From contig CAYLQY010000002.1 of assembly GCA_964386325.1 (NCBI GenBank), positions 1 to 64,000 of the forward strand: 64,000 nt of DNA. Reading direction: 5' to 3'. The position numbers and the translations under genes are program-made. Positions 15,504 to 24,048 of the stretch are shown one piece after another (position 1 is the stretch's first letter; every line of letters starts with the position of its first letter). The DNA is from Anaerorhabdus sp964386325 (GTDB lineage Bacteria; Bacillota_I; Bacilli_A; Erysipelotrichales; Erysipelotrichaceae). The notes below the pieces were generated by a model, which did not search any database, had not been told where the DNA came from, and saw only the letters and a list, made by a program, of their open reading frames with translations.

Positions 15504-17306
15504 ATGGATCAATCCAAAATCCGAAATTTTTCAATCATTGCACACATTGACCATGGAAAGTCAACGCTTGCAGACCGTATTTTAGAACTTACCCAAACAG
15601 TTCAATTACGAGATATGACAAATCAAATTCTTGACTCATTAGATTTAGAGCGAGAAAGAGGAATAACAATAAAATTGAATGCAGTACAACTCAAATATAA
15701 TGCAAAAGATGGTGAGGAGTATTTGTTTCATCTCATTGATACTCCAGGTCATGTTGACTTTACCTATGAAGTATCACGTTCTTTAGCAGCTTGTGAGGGA
15801 GCTATTCTAGTTGTTGATGCTGCTCAAGGTATTGAAGCGCAAACTCTTGCGAATGTTTATTTAGCTTTAGATAATAATTTAGAAATTATACCAGTAATTA
15901 ATAAGATAGACTTGCCAAGTGCAGATCCTGATCGTGTTAAAGAAGAAGTAGAGAACATCATTGGTCTTGATTGTAGTGAAGCACCACTTATCTCAGCAAA
16001 AAATGGACTTAACGTTGATCAAGTTCTTGAAAGTATTGTTAAACATGTACCAGCCCCTACGGGCGACGCTAAGGCTCCTTTACAAGCTTTAATCTTTGAC
16101 TCTGTCTATGACTCATACCGTGGCGTTATTGCCTTTGTACGCATTCAAGAGGGTACGTTGAAGGTAGGAGAAAAAATTCGCTTTATGGCAACGGGTGCAG
16201 AATATGAAGTATTAGAGTGTGGTGTTAGAACACCTAAAGAAGTAAAAACAGATCAACTTGAATGTGGAATGGTTGGTTGGTTCTGTGCTTCTATTAAATC
16301 AGTTAAAGATGTCCATGTTGGAGATACAGTTACAACTGTCATAAATGGTTCAAAAGAACCACTACCAGGTTATCGCAAAATGAATCCAATGGTATATTGT
16401 GGACTATATCCTACCGATGCAGATAAATACAATGATTTAAGAGATGCTTTAGAGAAATTAAAACTAAATGATGCTTCATTACAATTTGAAGCAGAAACAT
16501 CACAGGCATTAGGTTTTGGATTCCGTTGTGGATTTTTAGGACTATTGCACATGGATGTAGTTCAAGAACGACTTGAAAGAGAATATAATTTAACACTTAT
16601 CGCAACAGCTCCAAGTGTTATTTATCACTGTTACTTAACGGATGGTTCTATGATTACAATTGATAACCCAGCACATATGCCTGAGGTACAACGTATTGAT
16701 CATATTGAAGAACCATATGTAAAAGCTCAAATCATGGTTCCAAATGATTATGTTGGTGCTGTTATGGAACTTTGTCAAAATAAACGTGCAGTCTATCAAG
16801 ACATGCATTATATCGATGATGGAAGAAATCAAATTGAATATGATATTCCACTAGGAGAAATTGTATTTGATTTCTTTGATAAATTAAAATCAGTTACAAA
16901 AGGATATGCATCGTTAGATTATGAATTAATCGGTTATCGTGAAGGTAAACTTGTAAAAATGGATATTCTCTTAAATGGAGAAATTATTGATGCATTGAGT
17001 ATTATTGTTCATCGTGATTTTGCCTATCATCGTGGTAATGCGATTACAGTTAAATTGAAAGATTTAATTCCAAGACAACAATTTGAAATTCCAGTACAAG
17101 CTTCTATTAATGGAAAAGTAATTGCACGAACAAATATTAAATCATTACGTAAAAATGTATTGGCTAAATGTTATGGCGGAGATATAACACGTAAGAAGAA
17201 ATTATTAGAAAAACAAAAAGAAGGTAAGAAGCGTATGAAAGCTGTGGGTTCAGTAGAAATACCTCAAGAAGCATTCATGGCGGTACTTTCAATGGATGAA
17301 GAGTAG
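15504..17306 (+). CDS. lepA: Elongation factor 4 (LepA)
   Basis: Ribosomal GTPase of the EF-G class, acting in translation and 30S biogenesis. The 600-aa protein has G1 AHIDHGKS, DTPGHVDF and NKIDLPSA, domains II and III, the EF4-specific C-terminal domain (DLIPRQQFEIPVQASI...KCYGGDITRKKKLLEKQKEGKKRM), and ends KAVGSVEIPQEAFMAVL as usual. ATG 15504 is served by TAGGAGGTG; the frame is open from 15486. In many Bacillota hemW follows directly; here the van cluster lies between them. Confidence 0.97.
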   Translation: MDQSKIRNFSIIAHIDHGKSTLADRILELTQTVQLRDMTNQILDSLDLERERGITIKLNAVQLKYNAKDGEEYLFHLIDTPGHVDFTYEVSRSLAACEGAILVVDAAQGIEAQTLANVYLALDNNLEIIPVINKIDLPSADPDRVKEEVENIIGLDCSEAPLISAKNGLNVDQVLESIVKHVPAPTGDAKAPLQALIFDSVYDSYRGVIAFVRIQEGTLKVGEKIRFMATGAEYEVLECGVRTPKEVKTDQLECGMVGWFCASIKSVKDVHVGDTVTTVINGSKEPLPGYRKMNPMVYCGLYPTDADKYNDLRDALEKLKLNDASLQFEAETSQALGFGFRCGFLGLLHMDVVQERLEREYNLTLIATAPSVIYHCYLTDGSMITIDNPAHMPEVQRIDHIEEPYVKAQIMVPNDYVGAVMELCQNKRAVYQDMHYIDDGRNQIEYDIPLGEIVFDFFDKLKSVTKGYASLDYELIGYREGKLVKMDILLNGEIIDALSIIVHRDFAYHRGNAITVKLKDLIPRQQFEIPVQASINGKVIARTNIKSLRKNVLAKCYGGDITRKKKLLEKQKEGKKRMKAVGSVEIPQEAFMAVLSMDEE

Positions 17307-17331
17307 CGAGAAATCGTTATTCTTTTCTTTT

Positions 17332-17377
17332 GTCATAAAATCGTAAGAATTGAATGGTTGATAAAGAAAAATAGAAT
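17332..17377 (+). promoter_or_regulatory. vanR promoter with probable VanR box
   Basis: TTGAAT (17350-17355), 16-nt spacer, TAGAAT (17372-17377). Two 11-bp direct-repeat units, GTCATAAAATC (17332-17342) and GTAAGAATTGA (17343-17353), abut the -35. The second repeats almost exactly upstream of vanW. OmpR-family regulators bind such 11-bp tandem units, so autoregulation by VanR is likely. Confidence 0.6.
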
Positions 17378-17411
17378 AAGTAAAATAAGAGTAAGGATTT
17401 AGGGGGATAAT

Positions 17412-18104
17412 ATGGCAGAAACTATTTTAATTGTTGATGATGAAAAAGAAATTGCAGATTTAATAGAAGTCTATTTAAATAATGAGAATTATCATGTAAT
17501 CAAGTTTTATGATGCAAAGCACGTATTAGAATGTGTTGAACATGAACAAATTGATTTAGCTGTTCTAGATGTAATGTTGCCAGACATGGATGGCTTTACA
17601 TTATGTAAGAAAATAAGAGAAAAATGCCTATTTCCAATTATTATGTTAACGGCTAAAAATGAAGATATGGATAAAATTACAGGACTTACATTAGGAGCTG
17701 ATGATTATATTACCAAACCTTTCAATCCACTAGAAGTAGTGGCGCGTATCAAAACACAGTTACGTAGATATACGCGATACAATCAACATGAAAAAGAAAA
17801 AGAAGTTGATGAAATAAGTATCCGTGCATTACAAATATGCAAAAGTAATCGTAAATGTAATTTAAATGGCAAAGAAATATTATTGACGCCGATTGAATTT
17901 GATATTTTATGGTATTTGTCAGAAAGACAAGGAAAGGTTGTTTGTACGGAAGAATTATTCGAACAAGTGTGGAAAGAAAAGTATTTTGATAGTAACAATA
18001 CTGTTATGGCTCATATTGCTCGACTAAGAGAAAAAATGAAAGAACCAACACGCAAACCTAAATATGTAAAGACAGTGTGGGGAGTGGGGTATACCATTGA
18101 ATAA
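17412..18104 (+). CDS. vanR: VanR-type response regulator
   Basis: OmpR-family transcription activator of the resistance operon. 230 aa: receiver domain with acidic pair D9-D10, phospho-acceptor D53 (VLDVMLPDMDG), T80 and K102 (TKPF); winged-helix domain from about 135 with TPIEFDILWYLSE and the recognition stretch NTVMAHIARLREK. It ends KYVKTVWGVGYTIE, typical for VanR. Its stop overlaps the vanS start by 8 nt. It lies behind lepA with its own promoter. Naming it vanR rests on family resemblance plus the complete van cluster downstream. Confidence 0.93.
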   Translation: MAETILIVDDEKEIADLIEVYLNNENYHVIKFYDAKHVLECVEHEQIDLAVLDVMLPDMDGFTLCKKIREKCLFPIIMLTAKNEDMDKITGLTLGADDYITKPFNPLEVVARIKTQLRRYTRYNQHEKEKEVDEISIRALQICKSNRKCNLNGKEILLTPIEFDILWYLSERQGKVVCTEELFEQVWKEKYFDSNNTVMAHIARLREKMKEPTRKPKYVKTVWGVGYTIE

Positions 18105-19182
18105 AGTAAAAAACCAAATAGGAAATCAAATAGTTTTCCGTTACATAATTACGTTAGCTTTATTTTTAATCGGATTTCCCGCGCTTGTAATACTAACAAT
18201 TACATTTGCTTCATCTAGAGTTTGGCATGATTCAGATCCACTATATCAACTATTAAGAGCAATGCTTGATTATTTTGTAATCATTGTTGGAACTGTTTAT
18301 GTGGGTGGTATTGTAGGTATTACAGCGTATTACTTGAATAAACCAATTCGCTATTTGAATGAAATAATTCAAGCAGCACGTGATATAGCGAATCCTAGTG
18401 ATGAAACAATTCATCTTTCAAGAAATCTTAAATCAGTTGAAGATGAGTTAAATTTAGTTCGTGAACAAACACTAAGAAGTGCCATTATAGCTAAAGATGC
18501 TGAAAAACGAAAGAATGATTTAGTTATCTATTTAGCGCACGATTTAAAAACCCCACTTACAAGTATTATTGGCTATTTAACACTTCTAAAAGATGAACCG
18601 AATATATCAACAGAAATACGTGCTAGATATACCGATATCGCATTGAATAAAGCAGAGCGATTAGAATACTTAGTAAATGAATTTTTTGAAATCACAAGAT
18701 TTAATTTAACAACTCAAATTCTACAAAAAGAAAATACAAATATTAGTGTTATGTTACAACAAATTGCATATGAGTTTACACCGATATTATTAGAAAAAAA
18801 TTTAGAGTTTGACTTAGAAATTCCAAATGATATTTACTATGTGTGTGATCCTAATAAGCTTGAACGTGTTTTTGATAATTTAATTAGGAATGCAATCAAT
18901 TACAGTTTTGAAAACACGATGATTCTTCTTCATGTTAAAAATGATGAAAATAATATTGAACTTAGAATCACAAATGCAGGAAAGACAATACCACCAGAAA
19001 TACTATGTCGTATTTTTGAACAATTCTTCCGTTTAGATAATTCTCGTCAAAGCTCGACGGGAGGTACAGGATTAGGACTTGCGATTGCAAAAGAAATCAT
19101 TGAATTACATGGTGGTAGTATTACTGTAGAAAGTGAAGATGAAAAAATTCAATTTATAGTTGTATTACCAAAAATGATGTAA
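18097..19182 (+). CDS. vanS: VanS-type sensor histidine kinase
   Basis: Membrane sensor that phosphorylates VanR. 361 aa with two transmembrane helices (about 16-38 and 58-80) enclosing only about 20 extracytoplasmic residues, a HAMP-like linker, the H-box LAHDLKTPLTSIIGYL with phosphorylated H148, N-box NLIRNAINYS, G1/F region and G2 GGTGLGLAIAKEIIELHGG. The small sensor loop is typical of VanS in D-Ala-D-Ser clusters, where the trigger is a drug or wall signal. TTG start at 18097 with GGGG-rich RBS, translationally coupled to vanR. Confidence 0.93.
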   Translation: MNKVKNQIGNQIVFRYIITLALFLIGFPALVILTITFASSRVWHDSDPLYQLLRAMLDYFVIIVGTVYVGGIVGITAYYLNKPIRYLNEIIQAARDIANPSDETIHLSRNLKSVEDELNLVREQTLRSAIIAKDAEKRKNDLVIYLAHDLKTPLTSIIGYLTLLKDEPNISTEIRARYTDIALNKAERLEYLVNEFFEITRFNLTTQILQKENTNISVMLQQIAYEFTPILLEKNLEFDLEIPNDIYYVCDPNKLERVFDNLIRNAINYSFENTMILLHVKNDENNIELRITNAGKTIPPEILCRIFEQFFRLDNSRQSSTGGTGLGLAIAKEIIELHGGSITVESEDEKIQFIVVLPKMM

Positions 19183-19210
19183 GAATTTCGTAAGAATTAT
19201 TTTATAAAAT
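19179..19210 (+). promoter_or_regulatory. Probable VanR-activated promoter of vanW-vanT
   Basis: Two perfect copies of GTAAGAATT (19179-19187 and 19190-19198), spaced 11 bp start to start, lie over the -35 zone of a TATAAAAT -10 region (19203-19210); there is no good -35 hexamer. This is the layout of a promoter needing an OmpR-type activator. The repeats begin within the last codons of vanS. Confidence 0.6.
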
Positions 19211-19244
19211 AGTAGGTACTGTTTAAGAATAAACAAATAAAAAG

Positions 19245-19290
19245 AAGTCTCAACTTTAGTACGATAAGTATATAAGGTTGAGACTTTTAT
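19245..19290 (+). terminator. Terminator or attenuator between vanS and vanW
   Basis: A 13-bp stem (AAGTCTCAACTTT at 19245-19257 with AAGGTTGAGACTT at 19274-19286, one G-U pair), 16-nt loop, then TTTTAT. It lies downstream of the putative vanW promoter and upstream of vanW, so it ends vanRS transcripts and may also attenuate the resistance operon. Confidence 0.7.
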
Positions 19291-19308
19291 ATTCTCAAGG
19301 GTGAAAGT

Positions 19309-20127
19309 ATGAAGAAAAGATTAACACAAAGATTTCCGTTTTTGTTGCCATTACGTCAAAGACAACGACAATTCTGTTTCTACGCAAAGATGAAAATAGA
19401 TGGTAATCACTATGCTGGAACTAGAGACGAACAACGGTTGTCCTATATTTGCACCACAATAAAAACACCAATGTATAACTATGAAACAGGCTTTGATTTT
19501 AAATATCAAGAAAATAAAGTGTTTAATCTTAAACTAGCTGCATTACCTATCAATTGGTTATTAATTGAACCAGGAGAAACATTTTCTTTTTGGAAATTAG
19601 TTCATCAAGCTGATAGATACATTTCTTATAAAGAAGGTTTGACAGTAGTAAATGGTGAAACGATTGCGGCTGTGGGTGGGGGATTATGTCAATTAAGTAA
19701 TTTGTTGTTTCAATTGTTTCTACACTCACCGTTAACAATTGTCGAAAGAACAGGACACCGTATCAAAGAGTTTCCAGAACTATCAAGTGATAGTTTAAAA
19801 GGAATAGACGCAACAATTGCTGATGGATGGATTGATTTAAAAGTTAAAAATGACACTAACTATACCTTTCAAATAGGTGTCAATTTTGATGATACCAACA
19901 TTATTGGAAGCTTGTATTCAAATGAAGAATGTAAAATTCGATATGAAATTGAAAATAGGAATTTACGATATCGTAAAGATAACAATGAAATTCTAGAAGA
20001 AGTAGAAATTTGGAAGAAAGCTATTCAAAACGATTCTGGTGAGTGTGTTAATGAAGAGTTGTTATATGAAAATCGTTGTGTAATTGGTTATGACATAGAA
20101 AAATATGGGGTAAGTAATTTAATATGA
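19309..20127 (+). CDS. vanW: VanW family protein
   Basis: Found in vanB and vanG clusters; its biochemical role is unknown and it is not needed in the minimal resistance pathway. The 272-aa protein has the VanW domain (about 70-190) with LIEPGETFSFWKLV and GLTVVNGETIAAVGGGLCQLSNLLFQLF-type residues (GGGLCQLSN is diagnostic). No signal peptide; the N-terminus is basic (MKKRLTQRFPFLLPLRQRQRQ), so a cytoplasmic or membrane-surface location is likely. AAGGGTG RBS at 19298-19304. It overlaps vanG by 4 bp, as in enterococcal vanG operons where vanW precedes vanG. Confidence 0.92.
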   Translation: MKKRLTQRFPFLLPLRQRQRQFCFYAKMKIDGNHYAGTRDEQRLSYICTTIKTPMYNYETGFDFKYQENKVFNLKLAALPINWLLIEPGETFSFWKLVHQADRYISYKEGLTVVNGETIAAVGGGLCQLSNLLFQLFLHSPLTIVERTGHRIKEFPELSSDSLKGIDATIADGWIDLKVKNDTNYTFQIGVNFDDTNIIGSLYSNEECKIRYEIENRNLRYRKDNNEILEEVEIWKKAIQNDSGECVNEELLYENRCVIGYDIEKYGVSNLI

Positions 20128-21164
20128 AAATAATTGGAATAATTTTTGGTGGTAAATCACCTGAATACAATGTTTCGTTAGAATCTGCATGTGCTGTGAT
20201 TGAAAATATTGATCAAACAAGATATCAAGCTGTATTGATTGGAATTACGAAACAAGGTTCTTGGTATTATTACGATGGGAATATAAAAAAGATTAGAAGT
20301 AATGAATGGATGAATGATGATACATGTCGTAAAGCTTACTTGTCTTGCGATGCACACGATCAAGCATTAATGGTTATTGAAAATCAAAAATTAAAGTCAA
20401 TTCACTTGGATGCAATTTTCCCAGTTCTCCATGGATCATATGGTGAAGATGGCACAGTACAGGGATTAATCGCATTATCAAATATTCCGCTAATTGGTTG
20501 TGATGTATTAGCTTCGGCATTATGTATGGATAAGTATCGTTCACATTGTTTAGTTGAATATGCAGGTATTCAAGTTGCGAAAGGAAAATTATTTTCTCAA
20601 TCAGATTCCATAGAAAATATTTTAAATCAAGTGAGTGAATTAAAATATCCACTATTTATCAAACCACTACGAGCAGGATCATCATTTGGAATTAGTAAAA
20701 TAAATACAAGAGATGAGATGGGTGATGCGCTACAAGAATCTTTTAAATTCGATACAAAAATACTGATTGAAGAAGAAGTAAAAGGATTTGAGGTTGGTTG
20801 TGCAATAGTAGGGAATGAAGACTTAGTTATTGGTGAAATTGATGAAATAGAATGCAATCAAAACTTCTTTAATTTTACTGAAAAGTATACATTAGAAACT
20901 TCTAAAGTTCACGTTCCTGCACGACTTTCCATCGAAAAAAGACAAGCTGTTAAAGAAGTGTGTGCTCGTGTTTATGCGATTTTAGGTTGTAAAGGGTTTG
21001 CTCGAATCGATTGTTTCATTAGTGAAAACGGTGAAATTTACTTCAATGAAGTAAATACAATTCCCGGATTCACTGCCCATAGTCGTTTTCCATCGATGAT
21101 GAGGGCAATTGGATTGAACTTAACAGATGTAATCACGATGGTGATAGAAGGTGAATTAAAATGA
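20124..21164 (+). CDS. vanG: D-alanine:D-serine ligase (VanG type)
   Basis: ATP-grasp ligase that joins D-Ala to D-Ser, giving wall precursors with low affinity for vancomycin. 346 aa. N-terminal GGKSPEYNVSLESA (10-23) is the VanC/E/G form (EYNVSLESA, not EHDVSLQSA of Ddl). The specificity loop at about 249-267, NFFNFTEKYTLETSKVHVPA, is the D-Ser-type version and differs from Ddl and from VanA/B. YFNEVNTIPGFT holds the metal ligands. Upstream coupled to vanW, downstream to vanXY, both by 4-bp overlaps. D-Ser specificity is inferred from loop pattern and neighbouring racemase. Confidence 0.94.
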   Translation: MKIIGIIFGGKSPEYNVSLESACAVIENIDQTRYQAVLIGITKQGSWYYYDGNIKKIRSNEWMNDDTCRKAYLSCDAHDQALMVIENQKLKSIHLDAIFPVLHGSYGEDGTVQGLIALSNIPLIGCDVLASALCMDKYRSHCLVEYAGIQVAKGKLFSQSDSIENILNQVSELKYPLFIKPLRAGSSFGISKINTRDEMGDALQESFKFDTKILIEEEVKGFEVGCAIVGNEDLVIGEIDEIECNQNFFNFTEKYTLETSKVHVPARLSIEKRQAVKEVCARVYAILGCKGFARIDCFISENGEIYFNEVNTIPGFTAHSRFPSMMRAIGLNLTDVITMVIEGELK

Positions 21165-21916
21165 GAAGAATAACAATTAATAAATCAATGGTTCATCAAG
21201 GTAATCTAATTTTAGTGAATCAACACAATAAAGTGAATGAAATCAATTATTCATCATTGACTGAAGTTAGTCATTTATATCCCAATGTCTTATTAGAGCA
21301 TGAAGCTGCCAAGATGTTGAAAGGAGTGATGGATTCTATTCACGGATGGAATGAAATTGCATTTGTGAGTGGATGGCGTTCATTTAAGGAACAAGAATGT
21401 ATCTATAATCAATCGGTTGCGGAAAACGGACTTGAATTCACTCGAAAATTTGTAGCAATACCTGGTTGTAGTGAACATCAAACTGGCTTGGCTATTGATG
21501 TTGGAATTATTAAACAAAACATTGATTTTCTTTGCCCAGATTTTCCATATGAAGGTATTGCACAGGTGTTTAGAGAAAAAGCGACAGCGTTTGGGTTTAT
21601 TGAAAGATATTTGAAATCAAAAGAATTGATTACAAATATTGGTTGTGAACCATGGCATTTTCGTTATGTTGGATTACCGCACTCATTGATAATCAATGAA
21701 ATGAATATCGTTTTAGAAGAATATATCGAGTTTATGCATCAATATCAATATCCTCAAAATAAGTATTCGTTTTCTATACATGGTTTCAAAGGTGAAATCT
21801 CATATATTGAAATTGAAGAAGATAGAATAATCGAAATAGAAGAAAACTTAATCTGTACAATCTCTGGTGATAATAAAAAAGGAATAGTACTAGCGGAGTG
21901 GCAGATAAATGAATAA
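21161..21916 (+). CDS. vanXY: D,D-dipeptidase/D,D-carboxypeptidase VanXY
   Basis: Zinc peptidase that hydrolyses D-Ala-D-Ala and removes terminal D-Ala from pentapeptide precursors, so that only D-Ser-ended precursors remain. 251 aa, no signal peptide, cytoplasmic as in vanC/E/G systems. Key residues are visible: SGWRS (R73), SEHQTGLAID at 104-113 (zinc H106 and D113), EPWHFRYVG at 163-171 (catalytic E163, zinc H166). The C-terminal ~60 residues are an acidic extension after the peptidase core. Overlaps vanG by 4 bp and vanT by 8 bp. Confidence 0.93.
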   Translation: MRRITINKSMVHQGNLILVNQHNKVNEINYSSLTEVSHLYPNVLLEHEAAKMLKGVMDSIHGWNEIAFVSGWRSFKEQECIYNQSVAENGLEFTRKFVAIPGCSEHQTGLAIDVGIIKQNIDFLCPDFPYEGIAQVFREKATAFGFIERYLKSKELITNIGCEPWHFRYVGLPHSLIINEMNIVLEEYIEFMHQYQYPQNKYSFSIHGFKGEISYIEIEEDRIIEIEENLICTISGDNKKGIVLAEWQINE

Positions 21917-24011
21917 TCAACGTGAATTTGGTGGAATTGATTATTTCCGTATTCTTGCCGCAATACTTGTTGTGGCAGTACATACATCACCATTATTGAA
22001 TTTAAGCAGTCAACTAGATTTTCTATTAACACGTATTCTTGCACGAATTGCAGTTCCATTCTTTTTTATGGTTACTGGTTATTTTGTAGTTTCAAAAAAA
22101 TCATATTCAGTTTCTATTAAGACGTGTAAGAAATTATTATTCTACTATATGATTGCGATACTTATTTATATACCTATAAATATTTACGCGGGACAATTTG
22201 AAGGAGTTACAGTTTTTTCGATTATACGCATGATTGTTTTTGATGGAACACTCTATCATCTATGGTATTTTCCTGCTTCAATAATCGGCATAATGATTTC
22301 AACATGGTTAGTTAAAAGAAGTTCAATTATAGCTGCATTTATGGTGGCATTATTACTCTATAGTATCGGTTTAATGGGAGATAGCTATTTTGGATTTATA
22401 CAGACGATACCGATTATGAAAGACATAATGAATTTCTTATTTAACTTCTTTGGTTATACAAGGAATGGTATATTTATGGCACCTATCTTTTTGATTCTAG
22501 GTGTTGTGATTCGTGAATGTAAATTTAAATTGAATAAATCTATATCAATGACAGGATTTATGCTCATGTTAATATGCATGGTAATAGAAGCATTATATAT
22601 TCAGAAACTTGGATGGCCTAAGCACGATAGCATGTATTTATTTTTAATTCCGTGTATGTTTTTCTTATATAATTACTTGATTCAGATAAACTATAAAGAC
22701 AAAAAAGAACTAAGAGATATTGCTCTTTGGGTTTATATCATTCATCCACTAATAATTATTTTAATTCGAGGATTTTCAAAAATTTCAGGATTAACTTCAA
22801 TACTTGTCGATAATAATTTAATGCTTTTTCTAACAACAGTTCTTTGTTCATTTTTGGTGGCGTTTATGATTGTATATATTTTTAAGAAGAAAGAAACGTA
22901 CAATCCTAAAGGAAGAGCGTGGATAGAGATTAGCACAAAAGCGTTGGCGAATAATATTGTAGAATTTCAAAAACGTATTCCTGATTCATGTAAAGTTATG
23001 GCAATACTCAAAGCTGATGCTTATGGACATGGGGCAGTTCTTTTAGGAAAGTATTTGAATCAATTAAAGATAACTAATTTTGGTGTTGCAACAATAGATG
23101 AAGCTATTGCTTTGCGCAAAGGTAAAGTCAAGGGTGAAATATTGATTCTAGGATATACAGATATTCATGATCTTAGATTAGTCGAAAAATATGATTTAAC
23201 GCAAACATTAGTAAGTTATGATTATGCTACTTTAGCAAATGAAATGAATGTAAAGATTAAATGTAATTTGGCGATAGATACAGGAATGCATCGCTTAGGA
23301 ATAAATTATGAGGATAAAGATTTATATAATAAAATAAAACAACTAAAAAATATAAAACTTACTGGAATGTTTAGTCATCTTTGTGTAGCAGATGAAAAGA
23401 AAATAGAGAGTATAGAATATACCCAGCTTCAATTAAAGCGATTCGATGAATGGGTAAGTTTAATCGGTAAAGAAGATTGTATAGACTGCCATATTCTTTC
23501 TAGTTATGGTGCTTTGAATTATCCCCAAGGTGCTCATGATATGATACGATTAGGTTTAGGGATGTTTGGTGTATATAGCACAACTGAAGATATTAATTAT
23601 CATGATCATCTTGTACCCGTTTTATCGATTAAATCAAGAATTGCATTGATTAGAGAATTAGATGAAAACGAAAAAGTAGGGTATGGGTTAGAATACACAA
23701 CACATAAGCAAACAAAAATCGCAGTTGTAGCGGGTGGCTATGGTGATGGTTTACCGAGAGAATTATCATACAAAGGCAGGGTGCTAATTCAAGGTCAATT
23801 TTGTCATATCGTTGGAAGAACATGCATGGATCAATTCATGGTAGATGTCTCTTGTTTAAATGATGTTCAAGCAGGTGAAATTGTAACAATAATTGGAGAA
23901 GATGGTCAAAATGTTATACGGGTAGAAGAACTTGCGAATCTTGCAAATTCAATTTCTAATGAGGTTTTGTGTCAACTTAAAAGCAGATTACCACGGTTAC
24001 TTGTAGATTAA
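21909..24011 (+). CDS. vanT: Membrane-bound serine racemase VanT (acyltransferase-3-like plus racemase fusion)
   Basis: Makes D-Ser for VanG. 700 aa in two parts: residues 1-330 form a ten-helix acyltransferase-3-like membrane domain, thought to take up L-Ser; residues 337-700 are a PLP-dependent alanine-racemase fold. PLP lysine is K368 in AILKADAYGHG, and the second catalytic Tyr lies in EKVGYGLEYTT; VGRTCMDQFMVDVS is the conserved racemase motif. This two-domain fusion is the hallmark of VanT in vanC/E/G clusters. It overlaps vanXY and ends the operon. No clear terminator follows before hemW. Confidence 0.95.
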   Translation: MNNQREFGGIDYFRILAAILVVAVHTSPLLNLSSQLDFLLTRILARIAVPFFFMVTGYFVVSKKSYSVSIKTCKKLLFYYMIAILIYIPINIYAGQFEGVTVFSIIRMIVFDGTLYHLWYFPASIIGIMISTWLVKRSSIIAAFMVALLLYSIGLMGDSYFGFIQTIPIMKDIMNFLFNFFGYTRNGIFMAPIFLILGVVIRECKFKLNKSISMTGFMLMLICMVIEALYIQKLGWPKHDSMYLFLIPCMFFLYNYLIQINYKDKKELRDIALWVYIIHPLIIILIRGFSKISGLTSILVDNNLMLFLTTVLCSFLVAFMIVYIFKKKETYNPKGRAWIEISTKALANNIVEFQKRIPDSCKVMAILKADAYGHGAVLLGKYLNQLKITNFGVATIDEAIALRKGKVKGEILILGYTDIHDLRLVEKYDLTQTLVSYDYATLANEMNVKIKCNLAIDTGMHRLGINYEDKDLYNKIKQLKNIKLTGMFSHLCVADEKKIESIEYTQLQLKRFDEWVSLIGKEDCIDCHILSSYGALNYPQGAHDMIRLGLGMFGVYSTTEDINYHDHLVPVLSIKSRIALIRELDENEKVGYGLEYTTHKQTKIAVVAGGYGDGLPRELSYKGRVLIQGQFCHIVGRTCMDQFMVDVSCLNDVQAGEIVTIIGEDGQNVIRVEELANLANSISNEVLCQLKSRLPRLLVD

Positions 24012-24048
24012 CAATAAACCTATGTTAAAATAAGGTTGAGGTAATTTT

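Noticed and set aside
17307..24048. Mobile element carrying the van cluster
   Set aside because: No integrase, transposase, terminal repeats or direct target duplication are seen at the lepA or hemW junctions, and codon style looks like the surroundings.
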